Source: JBMOLL01 sp049325415
GTDB lineage: Bacteria > Bacteroidota > Bacteroidia > Bacteroidales > GCA-2748055
DNA: 5,580 nucleotides
NCBI GenBank assembly: GCA_049325415.1
Contig: JBMOLL010000104.1
Span: 1-5,580, forward strand
Direction of reading: 5' to 3'
Position numbers and translations under genes: made by a program. The notes beneath the pieces are model-generated. The model ran no database searches and had not been told where the DNA came from. It was given only the letters and a program-made list of their open reading frames with translations. Of this stretch, positions 1-5,580 are shown piece by piece (the stretch's first letter is position 1; every line of letters starts with the position of its first letter).

Positions 1-183
1 CCCGTTGCCACGGTCGGTCTCGACGGTGCCCACAACGCAGGGATCCTTGCCGTTCAGATCCTCGCCACCGGCGATCCGGAAGTCATGAAGAAGATGGAAG
101 CCTTTAAAGCCGGTCTTGAGAAAAAAATCATCAAGGCCAATGAGGAACTGAAAGAAGTAACTTACAAATACAAAGTGAACTGA
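1..183 (+). CDS. purE: PurE, N5-carboxyaminoimidazole ribonucleotide mutase (3' part, start outside window)
   Basis: PurE is the cytoplasmic mutase that converts N5-CAIR to CAIR in de novo purine synthesis. The window holds only the last 60 codons and the TGA stop. The visible protein starts PVATVGLDGAHNAGILAVQ and continues with a charged helical tail ending YKYKVN. The PVATV segment, followed by the asparagine-containing NAGILA helix, is the characteristic C-terminal part of class I PurE, which is about 160-175 residues long. Roughly two thirds of the gene therefore lies upstream of position 1. The reading frame is intact to the stop. The next gene begins one base after the stop codon, and terminator-like hairpins lie just inside that gene. 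Family assignment rests on motif recognition only; the N-terminal substrate-binding part is not visible. Confidence 0.9.
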   Translation, partial: PVATVGLDGAHNAGILAVQILATGDPEVMKKMEAFKAGLEKKIIKANEELKEVTYKYKVN

Positions 184-184
184 A

Positions 185-1027
185 ATGAATGTTTTGTCAC
201 CCCTGTGCAGGGGTGCAGGAAGACCGGGAAAATTCATCCCGGTCTTTTTTTTGCTCTTCTGCACAACGGTTTATCCCCAGGAAATCTTCCGGGGAGCTGT
301 TCCCCTGTCGCTGGGCGGCTGCTACGTGACTGAATCCCGCGGAGCATGGGCCGGCGGAAACGAAGGTAGTCTTGGCTTTACCCCGCACCCTTCGCTGGCA
401 ATGGAACACTGGCAACCCTTTATCGTTGCCGACGTCTCGGTATCCGGCGTGTCCGGCACCGCAAAACTGCCGCCGGGCTTCCTGGGTCTGTCACTGCAAA
501 CCTGGGGGATCACCGGTTACCACCGGACCGCTCTCCAGGCTGCCTATGGAATGAAACTCGGTGAGGACTTTTCAGCGGGCGTCGGTTTCCGCTGCGACCT
601 GGTGTCTGCTGCCGGCGAACTGGCTTACCAGTGGCGCCTTGCCGTCAGCCTGGGGGTCCTGTACCGTGCCGGCGAAAAACTGACTCTTGGCGCTCACCTG
701 TCCGATCCCCTTTCCGTTTCGGGCTCCCGTTCGCCGCTTTCCGCTCTGCCTTCCTCCCTGGCCCTCGGCCTGAACTGGGCGACCACTCCCGGCCTGTTAC
801 TCTGCATGCAGCTCAGCTATGGGACGGTGCCCGGATTGCGACTGTCTCTCGGCACCGAATGGCAGGTCAGTGAACGGATCCGCCTGCGTGCAGGATACGG
901 TTCAAATCCTTCCACCCCTTCGATGGGGCTCTCGGTGGGATACGGAAAATGGGAGCTGCAGCTGGCCCTGCCCTGGATCACCGGTCTCGGCCTTTCGCCG
1001 GCGGCCGGCCTCACCCGTACATTCTGA
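185..1027 (+). CDS. Predicted outer-membrane beta-barrel protein, PorV/PorQ/FadL-like in style, unknown function
   Basis: This 280-residue protein is not assigned to a named family. Residues 1-32 look like a signal peptide: a basic n-region (R9, R13, K16), a hydrophobic core at about 17-29 (FIPVFFLLFCTTV), and likely cleavage after YPQ at residue 32. The rest consists of short alternating hydrophobic/polar segments rich in Gly, Leu and Ser with repeated aromatic-glycine turns, as expected for outer-membrane strands. The segment GAVPLSLGG near residues 38-46 recalls the N-terminus of PorV/PorQ-like barrels. The ATG at 185 is one base after the purE stop, so translational coupling is plausible. 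No other in-frame ATG precedes the signal peptide; TTG at 194 is the only reasonable alternative. The start region overlaps two hairpins and a T-tract. The stop is five bases before the HHH gene's ATG, which suggests that these two form one functional unit. The outer-membrane assignment is an inference from composition. Confidence 0.72.
   Translation: MNVLSPLCRGAGRPGKFIPVFFLLFCTTVYPQEIFRGAVPLSLGGCYVTESRGAWAGGNEGSLGFTPHPSLAMEHWQPFIVADVSVSGVSGTAKLPPGFLGLSLQTWGITGYHRTALQAAYGMKLGEDFSAGVGFRCDLVSAAGELAYQWRLAVSLGVLYRAGEKLTLGAHLSDPLSVSGSRSPLSALPSSLALGLNWATTPGLLLCMQLSYGTVPGLRLSLGTEWQVSERIRLRAGYGSNPSTPSMGLSVGYGKWELQLALPWITGLGLSPAAGLTRTF
198..252 (+). terminator. Tandem hairpins with T-tract: purE terminator or attenuator inside the next gene
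   Basis: Two perfect hairpins lie in tandem. The first has a 7-bp stem (198-204 with 209-215) and a GTGC loop. The second has a 9-bp stem, AAGACCGGG at 220-228 with CCCGGTCTT at 238-246, and a 9-base loop. It merges into a run of eight T (245-252), the classical form of an intrinsic terminator. It lies 37 bases after the purE stop, where a purE terminator would be expected, but it also encodes residues of the following protein's signal peptide. Ribosomes restarting at 185 would disrupt the stem, so readthrough could depend on translation. Confidence 0.75.
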
Positions 1028-1032
1028 ACCTT

Positions 1033-3039
1033 ATGAAAAAACTTCCTGTTCTCCTGATTTTGCTTCTGCCCGCAGTGCTCCGGGCACAGGAGGATCTGCT
1101 CACAGAGGATGCCGGCTCCGCCATCACGGAGTCGGAAAGCAATACTTCCTCCCTTGAACTGCTGGCGGAACAGTACGAGCAACTCCGCCTGAACCCGCTT
1201 AACCTGAATACGGCTACTGCAGCAGAACTCACGGGTAGCGGACTGTTCACTCCCTTCCAGGTTTTCTCCCTACTGGAATACCGCGACAAATACGGGCCCT
1301 TTTTCACCACCGGCGAGCTGGCCGCCCTGCCCGGTTTCAGGGAAGAGGATTTGCTTCCACTTCTGCCCTGCCTGACCCTCAGTTCAAACCTGCCCGACAA
1401 TTCAAGAAAGAAAACTGTCCTGCGGGGGGAACTGATCCTTACTTCGGGAATTAAAAGTCCTTTGCCGGCAGGTTTCCTGCCACAGGGTACCGACAGTCTG
1501 CCGGCTTTTCGCGGTTCCCCGGTGAAATTCTCCCTCCGCCTGCGCGGCCAGGCCGGGGCTCACTGGGACTGGGGAGCTGTGGCCGAAAAAGACCCCGGTG
1601 AAACCCTGCTCTACCGCTTCAGGCCCCAGTTCGGCACCGCCTTTCTTCGCTACAGGGGAAAAACCTTCCTGAAAGAGGCGGTCGGGGGCAGCTACCGGAT
1701 CAAAACAGGACTGGGACTGGTGAACGGACTGGCAACAGGACAGGGTAATGCCTTTACCCTGAATGGCTTCCGCGCAGGTGAGATCCGGCCCTATGCCTCG
1801 GTGAACGAAAATAACTTCAACACAGGACTGGCCCTCAGGGCAGGCAGCGGCAAATGGGAAACCATCGGCTGGACCTCGTTCCGGCATCGCGATCTGTCGC
1901 CGGGCTCGGCTGAATGGAACAGGGAGAGCCCCGATCTGTTCCGGGTGCTGGATGAAACGGGCCTCAAGCGCACCACCGGCGAAGAAACGGGTCGCGGACT
2001 CATCTCACTCCGCTCATCAGGGATCCAGCTGAGCCGTCGCTCCGCCCACCTCACCACCGCCCTGACCCTCCAGTCGGGCCGGGCCGGACTCAGAGCCGGG
2101 AGCGACACCCTGACCGGCTTCAGCGATACGCTGGTGACCCGGTATTCGGCAGTATCCCTCTTCGGTCTCTGGTTCAACGACAGGTTTACACTGTTCGCTG
2201 AAGCAGCATTATCAGGTGAATGGAGCGCTGCGGTGCTGGGCGGGCTCAGCTGCAGGGCCACCTCCTTCATGGATTTCACACTCACGGGACGGTACTTTTC
2301 ACCCGCTTACTTCATGCCCGATGCCGAAGCCTGGTCGCTGGGCTCATCGGTATCGAATGAAGCCGGGATCTATGCCGGTCTCCGGATCTTTCCGGTAAAA
2401 TATACCACGGTTGAGCTCCTGAGCGACCAGGCCTTCTTCAGGGAGGAGCGCTATCTCTGCAGTCTTCCGTCGGGCGGAAGCAGGCAGATGACGGAGATCA
2501 GGATCGAGCCTCCCGGAGGATCCCTGCTTCGTTTCAGGTACACCGAAAAACGCAGCGAAAGCACACCGGCCGACGGACTGCCTGGTGTCGACCCCGTCAT
2601 CGGGATGGTAAAAAGGGATATCCGCCTGGACGGGAAGGTCGCCCTGAACGGGAACCTGGAGCTGAGCTATCGGCTGGAGGGCCTTTTCCTTTCCAGCCTG
2701 GCAGATGAGGGGCCTGCACAACTGGCTTTTCTCCAGTTCCGGTGGACCGGCGAAAACTACCGCTTCGTGCTGCGGCATACCCTGTTCTCCATTCCGGAAT
2801 GGGAGCAGCGGATCACCTGTTATGAACCCGGACTTCGCAATAGCTACGGATTTTCCACCTTTTACGGTAGGGGGAACAAGACCTTGCTGAGCGGACAGTG
2901 GAAGCCGCTCCCTCACCTTTCAGTGGCGCTTAAGCTGTCGTTATTGAGCTATCGGGACCGGCTGGAAAGCGGCAGCGGAGATGACCTGGTTGCGGGTGAT
3001 AAAAGATGGGAGGCAGAGTTTCAGCTGATCCTGAAATAG
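1033..3039 (+). CDS. Secreted protein: ComEA-like helix-hairpin-helix domain followed by predicted outer-membrane beta-barrel
   Basis: The protein has 668 residues. The reading frame is open upstream to an ATG at 949, but the ATG at 1033 is preferred. It starts a textbook signal peptide (MKKLPVLLILLLPAVLRAQ, cleavage after about residue 19) and falls five bases after the previous stop instead of inside that gene. Residues about 57-116 form a double helix-hairpin-helix of the ComEA type: NLNTATAAEL, a first hairpin around GSGLF (68-72), the helix EYRDKYGPF (82-90), and a second hairpin around LPGF (99-102). HHH domains of this type bind DNA backbone without sequence specificity. From about residue 130 to the end the chain is dominated by alternating strand-like segments with frequent Gly, Arg and aromatics, resembling an outer-membrane barrel. 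No catalytic motif is visible. The order implies a periplasmic HHH domain tethered to an outer-membrane pore or platform. A role in DNA handling or uptake is only an inference; the HHH could instead be a protein-interaction module. Confidence 0.8.
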   Translation: MKKLPVLLILLLPAVLRAQEDLLTEDAGSAITESESNTSSLELLAEQYEQLRLNPLNLNTATAAELTGSGLFTPFQVFSLLEYRDKYGPFFTTGELAALPGFREEDLLPLLPCLTLSSNLPDNSRKKTVLRGELILTSGIKSPLPAGFLPQGTDSLPAFRGSPVKFSLRLRGQAGAHWDWGAVAEKDPGETLLYRFRPQFGTAFLRYRGKTFLKEAVGGSYRIKTGLGLVNGLATGQGNAFTLNGFRAGEIRPYASVNENNFNTGLALRAGSGKWETIGWTSFRHRDLSPGSAEWNRESPDLFRVLDETGLKRTTGEETGRGLISLRSSGIQLSRRSAHLTTALTLQSGRAGLRAGSDTLTGFSDTLVTRYSAVSLFGLWFNDRFTLFAEAALSGEWSAAVLGGLSCRATSFMDFTLTGRYFSPAYFMPDAEAWSLGSSVSNEAGIYAGLRIFPVKYTTVELLSDQAFFREERYLCSLPSGGSRQMTEIRIEPPGGSLLRFRYTEKRSESTPADGLPGVDPVIGMVKRDIRLDGKVALNGNLELSYRLEGLFLSSLADEGPAQLAFLQFRWTGENYRFVLRHTLFSIPEWEQRITCYEPGLRNSYGFSTFYGRGNKTLLSGQWKPLPHLSVALKLSLLSYRDRLESGSGDDLVAGDKRWEAEFQLILK

Positions 3040-3066
3040 GCAGGCAGATGAAGCAAAAACAGGGGA

Positions 3067-4782
3067 CTAATCGAATTTAATATCCTTCACGTTCAGCTGA
3101 AGGTTTACCGCACCCCTGAATTCGTTTTCCTCGATGGAATAGCAGATATCAAAGGGCTGACCGTTGATGATCCTTTCGGCCAGATCCCCTTTCTGAAAAG
3201 CAATGGCGGGAAACACCTTGAAGGGATTATCCTCCTGCACCAGGCTCAGCTTAAGATGCTCGCGGTTGACCCCTACCGCTTTGCCGTAGCCGTTATCGAC
3301 CACGTTCTCGGTCAGGAAGACCGGGGCCATGTTTTCGGGACCGAAGGGCCTGAACTGTTTCAGGATGCGCTGGAGTTTCTCGGTAATATCACTGAGCCTG
3401 AGTTCGGTATCGATCTCCACAACCGGGATGAGCTGGTCGGGATGAATCAATTCCGAAACCACTTTCTCAAAGCGTTCGGAAAAAGCCTGGATATTGGTCA
3501 GTTTCATGGTAAGACCCGCGGCATATTTATGTCCGCCAAAATTCTCCAGCAGATCACTGCAGGCTTCAATTGCCTGGTATAGGTCGAAGCCGTTGACCGA
3601 ACGGGCCGAACCGGTGGCAAGTCCGTTGGAGCGGGTAAGGATAACCGTGGGCCGGTAATAATAATCGAGCAGGCGGGAAGCCACGATCCCGATCACGCCC
3701 TTGTGCCACTCTTCGTTATACAGTACGGTCGATTTCCGTGCTCTCAGTTTATCGTCGGAGCGGATGATCTCCAGGGCCTGCCTGGTAATGGTGGAATCGA
3801 CGTTCCTCCGGTCGACATTGAAAGTATCGATCTTCTCGCTGATCAGGCGGGCAGCCTCCTCCTCTTCACAGATGAGCAGGTCGACCGATTTCCGGCCCGA
3901 TTCCATCCTGCCGGCGGCATTGATCCTCGGACCGATCTTGAAAACAATGTCGTCGATGGTGATCTCTTTCTGGTCGATCCCGGAAATGCGGATGATCGCT
4001 CTCAGCCCGGTGGAAGGAGCTTCGTTGATCTGCTTCAGCCCGTAATAGGCCAGCACGCGGTTCTCGCCCGTGATGGGAACGATGTCGGAAGCAATGCTGA
4101 CAGCTACCAGATCGAGATGCTTCTTCACGTCGTCAAAAGGGATTTCTTTACGGGAGGCAAAGGCCTGCAGGAGTTTGAAGCCCACCCCGGCACCCGAAAG
4201 CTCTTTGTAGGGATAGCTGCAGTCGGGACGCTTGGGATCCAGCACCGCCACGGCAGCAGGGATCTCATCGCCCGGATTGTGGTGGTCGCAGATAATGAAA
4301 TCGACCCCCTTGGCAGAAGCATATTTGATCTTCTCCACCGCTTTGATCCCGCAATCGAGCGCAATCACCAAGCTGTAACCATGACGGGCAGCGTGATCGA
4401 TCCCCATCAGGGACACACCGTAGCCCTCGCTGTAGCGGTCGGGAATGTAATAGTCAATCTCGTCGAAGTAATTCTTCAGGAAAGAGTAGATCAGGGAGAC
4501 GGCGGTGGTCCCGTCGACGTCGTAGTCTCCATAGATCATCAGCTTCTCCTTATTCTCCAGCGCCGTGATGATCCGGTCGACCGCCACATCCATGTCCTTC
4601 ATCAGGTAGGGATCGTGGAGCTGTGTAAGCTCCGGCCGAAAGAAGTTCTTCGCTTCATCGAAAGATCGTATACCTCTCTGGACCAATAAATTAGCCACAG
4701 GTTCGTCGACACCGAGTGCCCGGCTGAGCGCCAGCACATCGGCCTCATTGCCCTGTGCTTTTATGATCCAGTTTTTATCCAT
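3067..4782 (-). CDS. recJ: RecJ, single-stranded-DNA-specific 5'-3' exonuclease
   Basis: RecJ degrades single-stranded DNA 5' to 3' in RecF-pathway recombination, mismatch repair and base-excision repair in the cytoplasm. The 571-residue length is normal for the family. All DHH-superfamily metal-binding motifs are present: GDYDVDG at 85-91, DCG at 143-145 (D143), DHH at 166-168, and ASDIVPI at 231-237 (D233). GPRINAAGRM follows at 284-293. The DHHA1 half contains NEEWHKGVIGIVASR (356-370), GSARSVNGFD (391-400) and GGHKYAAGLT (416-425). The OB-fold part begins near FRPFGPENMAPVF (477-489). No catalytic residue is missing and the frame is intact, so the enzyme should be active. The start MDKNWIIKA fits the N-terminus seen in Bacteroidota RecJ; there is no Shine-Dalgarno. 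The gene is convergent with the HHH/barrel operon and looks monocistronic, with its own promoter element upstream. Confidence 0.96.
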   Translation of the reverse strand: MDKNWIIKAQGNEADVLALSRALGVDEPVANLLVQRGIRSFDEAKNFFRPELTQLHDPYLMKDMDVAVDRIITALENKEKLMIYGDYDVDGTTAVSLIYSFLKNYFDEIDYYIPDRYSEGYGVSLMGIDHAARHGYSLVIALDCGIKAVEKIKYASAKGVDFIICDHHNPGDEIPAAVAVLDPKRPDCSYPYKELSGAGVGFKLLQAFASRKEIPFDDVKKHLDLVAVSIASDIVPITGENRVLAYYGLKQINEAPSTGLRAIIRISGIDQKEITIDDIVFKIGPRINAAGRMESGRKSVDLLICEEEEAARLISEKIDTFNVDRRNVDSTITRQALEIIRSDDKLRARKSTVLYNEEWHKGVIGIVASRLLDYYYRPTVILTRSNGLATGSARSVNGFDLYQAIEACSDLLENFGGHKYAAGLTMKLTNIQAFSERFEKVVSELIHPDQLIPVVEIDTELRLSDITEKLQRILKQFRPFGPENMAPVFLTENVVDNGYGKAVGVNREHLKLSLVQEDNPFKVFPAIAFQKGDLAERIINGQPFDICYSIEENEFRGAVNLQLNVKDIKFD

Positions 4783-4816
4783 TAAAGCGTGTGAAAATCC
4801 GTTTGATTTTAAAAAA

Positions 4817-4824
4817 CAAAAGTA
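4817..4824 (-). promoter_or_regulatory. Candidate Bacteroidota -7 promoter element for recJ
   Basis: Read on the minus strand, these bases are TACTTTTG, an exact fit to the Bacteroidota -7 consensus TAnnTTTG. The element lies 34 bases upstream of the recJ ATG, which would give a leader of roughly 25-30 bases. No TTTG or TTG -33 element is seen at the usual spacing, which lowers confidence. An AT-rich stretch (4801-4816) lies between the element and the gene. Confidence 0.45.
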
Positions 4825-4911
4825 ACAATATCCGACAGGATATCCGCCCCTTGGCTTGCTTTAATTTAAACAAAACGTTATGTGGTTTACGACGAGGGGA
4901 TTGGGGCGGGG

Positions 4912-4990
4912 ATGAGTATGGTGAAGGTGGTGAGAGGGTCAGGAAGATGATGGGTGAGAAGAGTGAGAAGTGTGAGAGAAGTGAGGGGAG
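4912..4990. repeat. Degenerate 9-bp-periodic purine-rich repeat, left flank of cassette
   Basis: On the plus strand this block is almost entirely G, A and scattered T. The pentamer GTGAG recurs exactly nine bases apart at 4954, 4963, 4972 and 4981, giving units GGGTGAGAA, GAGTGAGAA, GTGTGAGAG and AAGTGAGGG. An earlier, more degenerate set sits at 4912 (ATGAG), 4921 (GTGAA) and 4930 (GTGAG), also nine apart but out of phase with the later set. The units are the reverse complement of the CTCAC units at the window end: 4952-4969 matches the complement of 5554-5571 at 17 of 18 bases. It therefore reads as a decayed inverted copy of the right-hand array. Confidence 0.75.
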
Positions 4991-5043
4991 TATTTTAATA
5001 AAGTATATGTCCGGTGCATTTAAAAGGAATTGATTATTTATAC

Positions 5044-5074
5044 ATCCTGATAATCTGATACATAATCTCAGGAT
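5044..5074. other. 7-bp inverted repeat over the stop codon of the four-helix-bundle gene
   Basis: ATCCTGA at 5044-5050 is perfectly complementary to TCAGGAT at 5068-5074, with a 17-base loop. The right arm contains the gene's stop codon (5068-5070 on the minus strand). In the gene's own direction no T-tract follows. In the plus direction the stem is followed by a T-rich stretch (5079-5091). It may be a weak or Rho-assisted end signal, or chance in AT-rich DNA. Confidence 0.3.
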
Positions 5075-5433
5075 ATTGATTTTTTATTTTTCAGTTTCAG
5101 AATAAGTCTACTGAGCAAATTTTTTTCTTTAAGGATCAGATTCAATATTCCTTCAACCGAAGTTGCAAAACCCAATTCCTTAGAAATCAGCAACTGGGTC
5201 TCCAACTCCGATAAAGAGCCTGTCGCATAATACAGAAAATGAATGAACTCTTTAGTCGTCTGACGAGCAGCTCCTTCGGAGATATTTGAAGGGACTGAAA
5301 CTGCTGACTCTCTTATCTGTCGAGTTAATCCATATAATTCTTCCTTTGGAAACAAGGATGTCAACTTATAAACATCTGTTACAAGGCCCATTGAAAGTTT
5401 CCATACTTCCAGATCTTTATGTGTCCTTATCAT
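5068..5433 (-). CDS. Four-helix-bundle protein of the 23S rRNA intervening-sequence (S23/IVP) family
   Basis: The 121-residue protein matches the small helical family first found encoded inside intervening sequences of bacterial 23S rRNA genes; its molecular role is not established. Seen here are the N-terminal THKDLEVWKLS (4-14), FPKEELYGLTRQIRESAVS (28-46) leading into VPSNISEGAAR (47-57), and EFIHFLYYATGSLSELETQL (62-81) followed by the fourth helix (about 92-115) and a lysine-rich tail. These are the hallmark blocks, and the length is typical. The ATG at 5433 is the only ATG in this frame; the frame is open upstream to a stop at 5521-5523 but has no other usual start. The gene is not within rRNA here. 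It is AT-rich compared with recJ and the envelope genes, and lies between inverted 9-bp repeat arrays, suggesting acquisition. The fold is shared with Avd of diversity-generating retroelements, but no reverse transcriptase is visible. Confidence 0.9.
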   Translation of the reverse strand: MIRTHKDLEVWKLSMGLVTDVYKLTSLFPKEELYGLTRQIRESAVSVPSNISEGAARQTTKEFIHFLYYATGSLSELETQLLISKELGFATSVEGILNLILKEKNLLSRLILKLKNKKSIS

Positions 5434-5518
5434 GATTAATGTATTAAGTGTTTTACCGTTAATGTCATAAGCAGCAACAATATCAGCCTTAAGATAAAAA
5501 AAACATAAAAAGATTAAT
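5434..5518. other. AT-rich leader between the right repeat array and the four-helix-bundle gene
   Basis: This 85-base stretch is the likely 5' region of the minus-strand gene. It holds homopolymer runs (eight A at 5496-5503) and, on the minus strand, TATGTTTT at 5507-5500, a 7 of 8 match to TAnnTTTG. No matching -33 element or Shine-Dalgarno is seen. A promoter here is plausible but weakly supported. Confidence 0.35.
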
Positions 5519-5580
5519 TCTCACTCCTCTCACTCCTCTCACCCTTCTCACCCTTCTCACTCCTCTCACCCTTCTCACCC
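5519..5580. repeat. 9-bp tandem repeat array (CTCAC units), right flank of cassette, continues past window
   Basis: Six complete 9-base units and eight bases of a seventh run without interruption to the window end. Two unit types occur, A = TCTCACTCC and B = TCTCACCCT, in the order A A B B A B B. Equivalently, a constant CTCAC alternates with a 4-base TCCT or CCTT. The plus strand is pure pyrimidine except for the single A in each unit. The true length is unknown because the window cuts it. The array is the inverted counterpart of the degraded purine block at 4912-4990. Confidence 0.93.

Larger units (their letters stand above)
4783..5067. other. Gene-free interval between recJ and the four-helix-bundle gene
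   Basis: This 285-base interval holds the recJ promoter region (4783 to about 4830), an AT-rich stretch (4861-4875), a purine-rich block with 9-base periodicity (about 4893-4990), and an AT-rich linker (4991-5067). An open frame of 80 codons runs through it on the plus strand, but its second half is simply translated purine repeat. No tRNA, small RNA or convincing gene was seen. Confidence 0.7.
4912..5580. mobile_element. Possible repeat-bounded four-helix-bundle cassette
   Basis: Inverted 9-bp-periodic arrays bracket one AT-rich gene with AT-rich linkers on both sides. The base composition breaks sharply from the GC-richer neighbours ending at recJ. No transposase, integrase, target-site duplication or reverse transcriptase is visible, so any movement would need enzymes supplied elsewhere. 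The outer right boundary lies beyond the window. The unit is an inference from symmetry and composition; the alternative is a small gene that happens to sit between two spreading low-complexity repeats. Confidence 0.35.

Noticed and set aside
949..1032. 28-codon N-terminal extension of the HHH/barrel gene from an ATG at 949
   Set aside because: It lies wholly inside the preceding gene in another frame apart from the last few bases, and it would bury the clear signal peptide that begins at 1033.
3703..4689. 328-codon open frame on the plus strand opposite recJ
   Set aside because: It is the antisense shadow of recJ, whose own frame carries every RecJ motif; long antisense frames are common opposite GC-rich genes.
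4791..5033. 80-codon open frame on the plus strand
   Set aside because: Its second half is the translated purine repeat, it starts within the recJ promoter region, and it has no recognisable domain or upstream signal.
5434..5520. In-frame codons upstream of the four-helix-bundle ATG, including AAYDINGKTLNTLI, which faintly resembles a type IX secretion C-terminal sorting strand
   Set aside because: There is no start codon in this frame upstream of 5433, the match is short, and no gene body precedes it; it is most likely chance in leader DNA.
5519..5580. CRISPR array
   Set aside because: The units are 9 bases long and contiguous, with no unique spacers and no cas genes; this is a simple tandem repeat.
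5068..5580. Diversity-generating retroelement, because Avd shares the four-helix-bundle fold
   Set aside because: No reverse transcriptase or template/variable repeat pair is visible, and the sequence blocks fit the S23/IVP family better than Avd.
4912..5580. True 23S rRNA intervening sequence
   Set aside because: No 23S rRNA sequence flanks the gene; recJ lies on one side and a tandem array on the other.

Overview
The window looks like chromosomal DNA from a member of the Bacteroidota, probably a Bacteroidales or Marinilabiliales-like lineage; the exact taxon cannot be fixed from this sequence. The reasons are the style of the purE tail and of RecJ, start codons without Shine-Dalgarno sequences, a TAnnTTTG-type promoter element ahead of recJ, and a signal-peptide-bearing protein pairing a ComEA-like helix-hairpin-helix with a predicted outer-membrane barrel.

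Layout. Positions 1-183 (+) hold the last 60 codons of purE (purine biosynthesis). One base later begins a 280-residue predicted outer-membrane protein (185-1027, +). Its first codons contain two hairpins, the second followed by eight T, which look like the purE terminator or an attenuator. Five bases further on is a 668-residue secreted protein (1033-3039, +) with a helix-hairpin-helix (HHH) pair and a long beta-rich region. These two envelope genes look like an operon that may be partly insulated from purE. The single-strand exonuclease gene recJ (3067-4782, -) converges on them with only 27 bases between the stop codons.

The remainder (4783-5580) has a different character. It is visibly AT-richer except for two low-complexity blocks. 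A purine-rich, degenerate 9-bp-periodic block lies at about 4893-4990. An AT-rich gene for a four-helix-bundle protein of the 23S rRNA intervening-sequence family follows at 5068-5433 (-). A much cleaner 9-bp array of CTCAC-based units begins at 5519 and runs off the window end. The two arrays are inverted relative to each other (17 of 18 bases match over the best segment) and bracket the small gene, so the whole could be a repeat-bounded cassette. This is the most unusual structure in the window.

Functionally, purE and recJ are housekeeping genes. The HHH/barrel pair is a conserved-looking but functionally undefined envelope system that could touch DNA. The four-helix-bundle cassette looks acquired.
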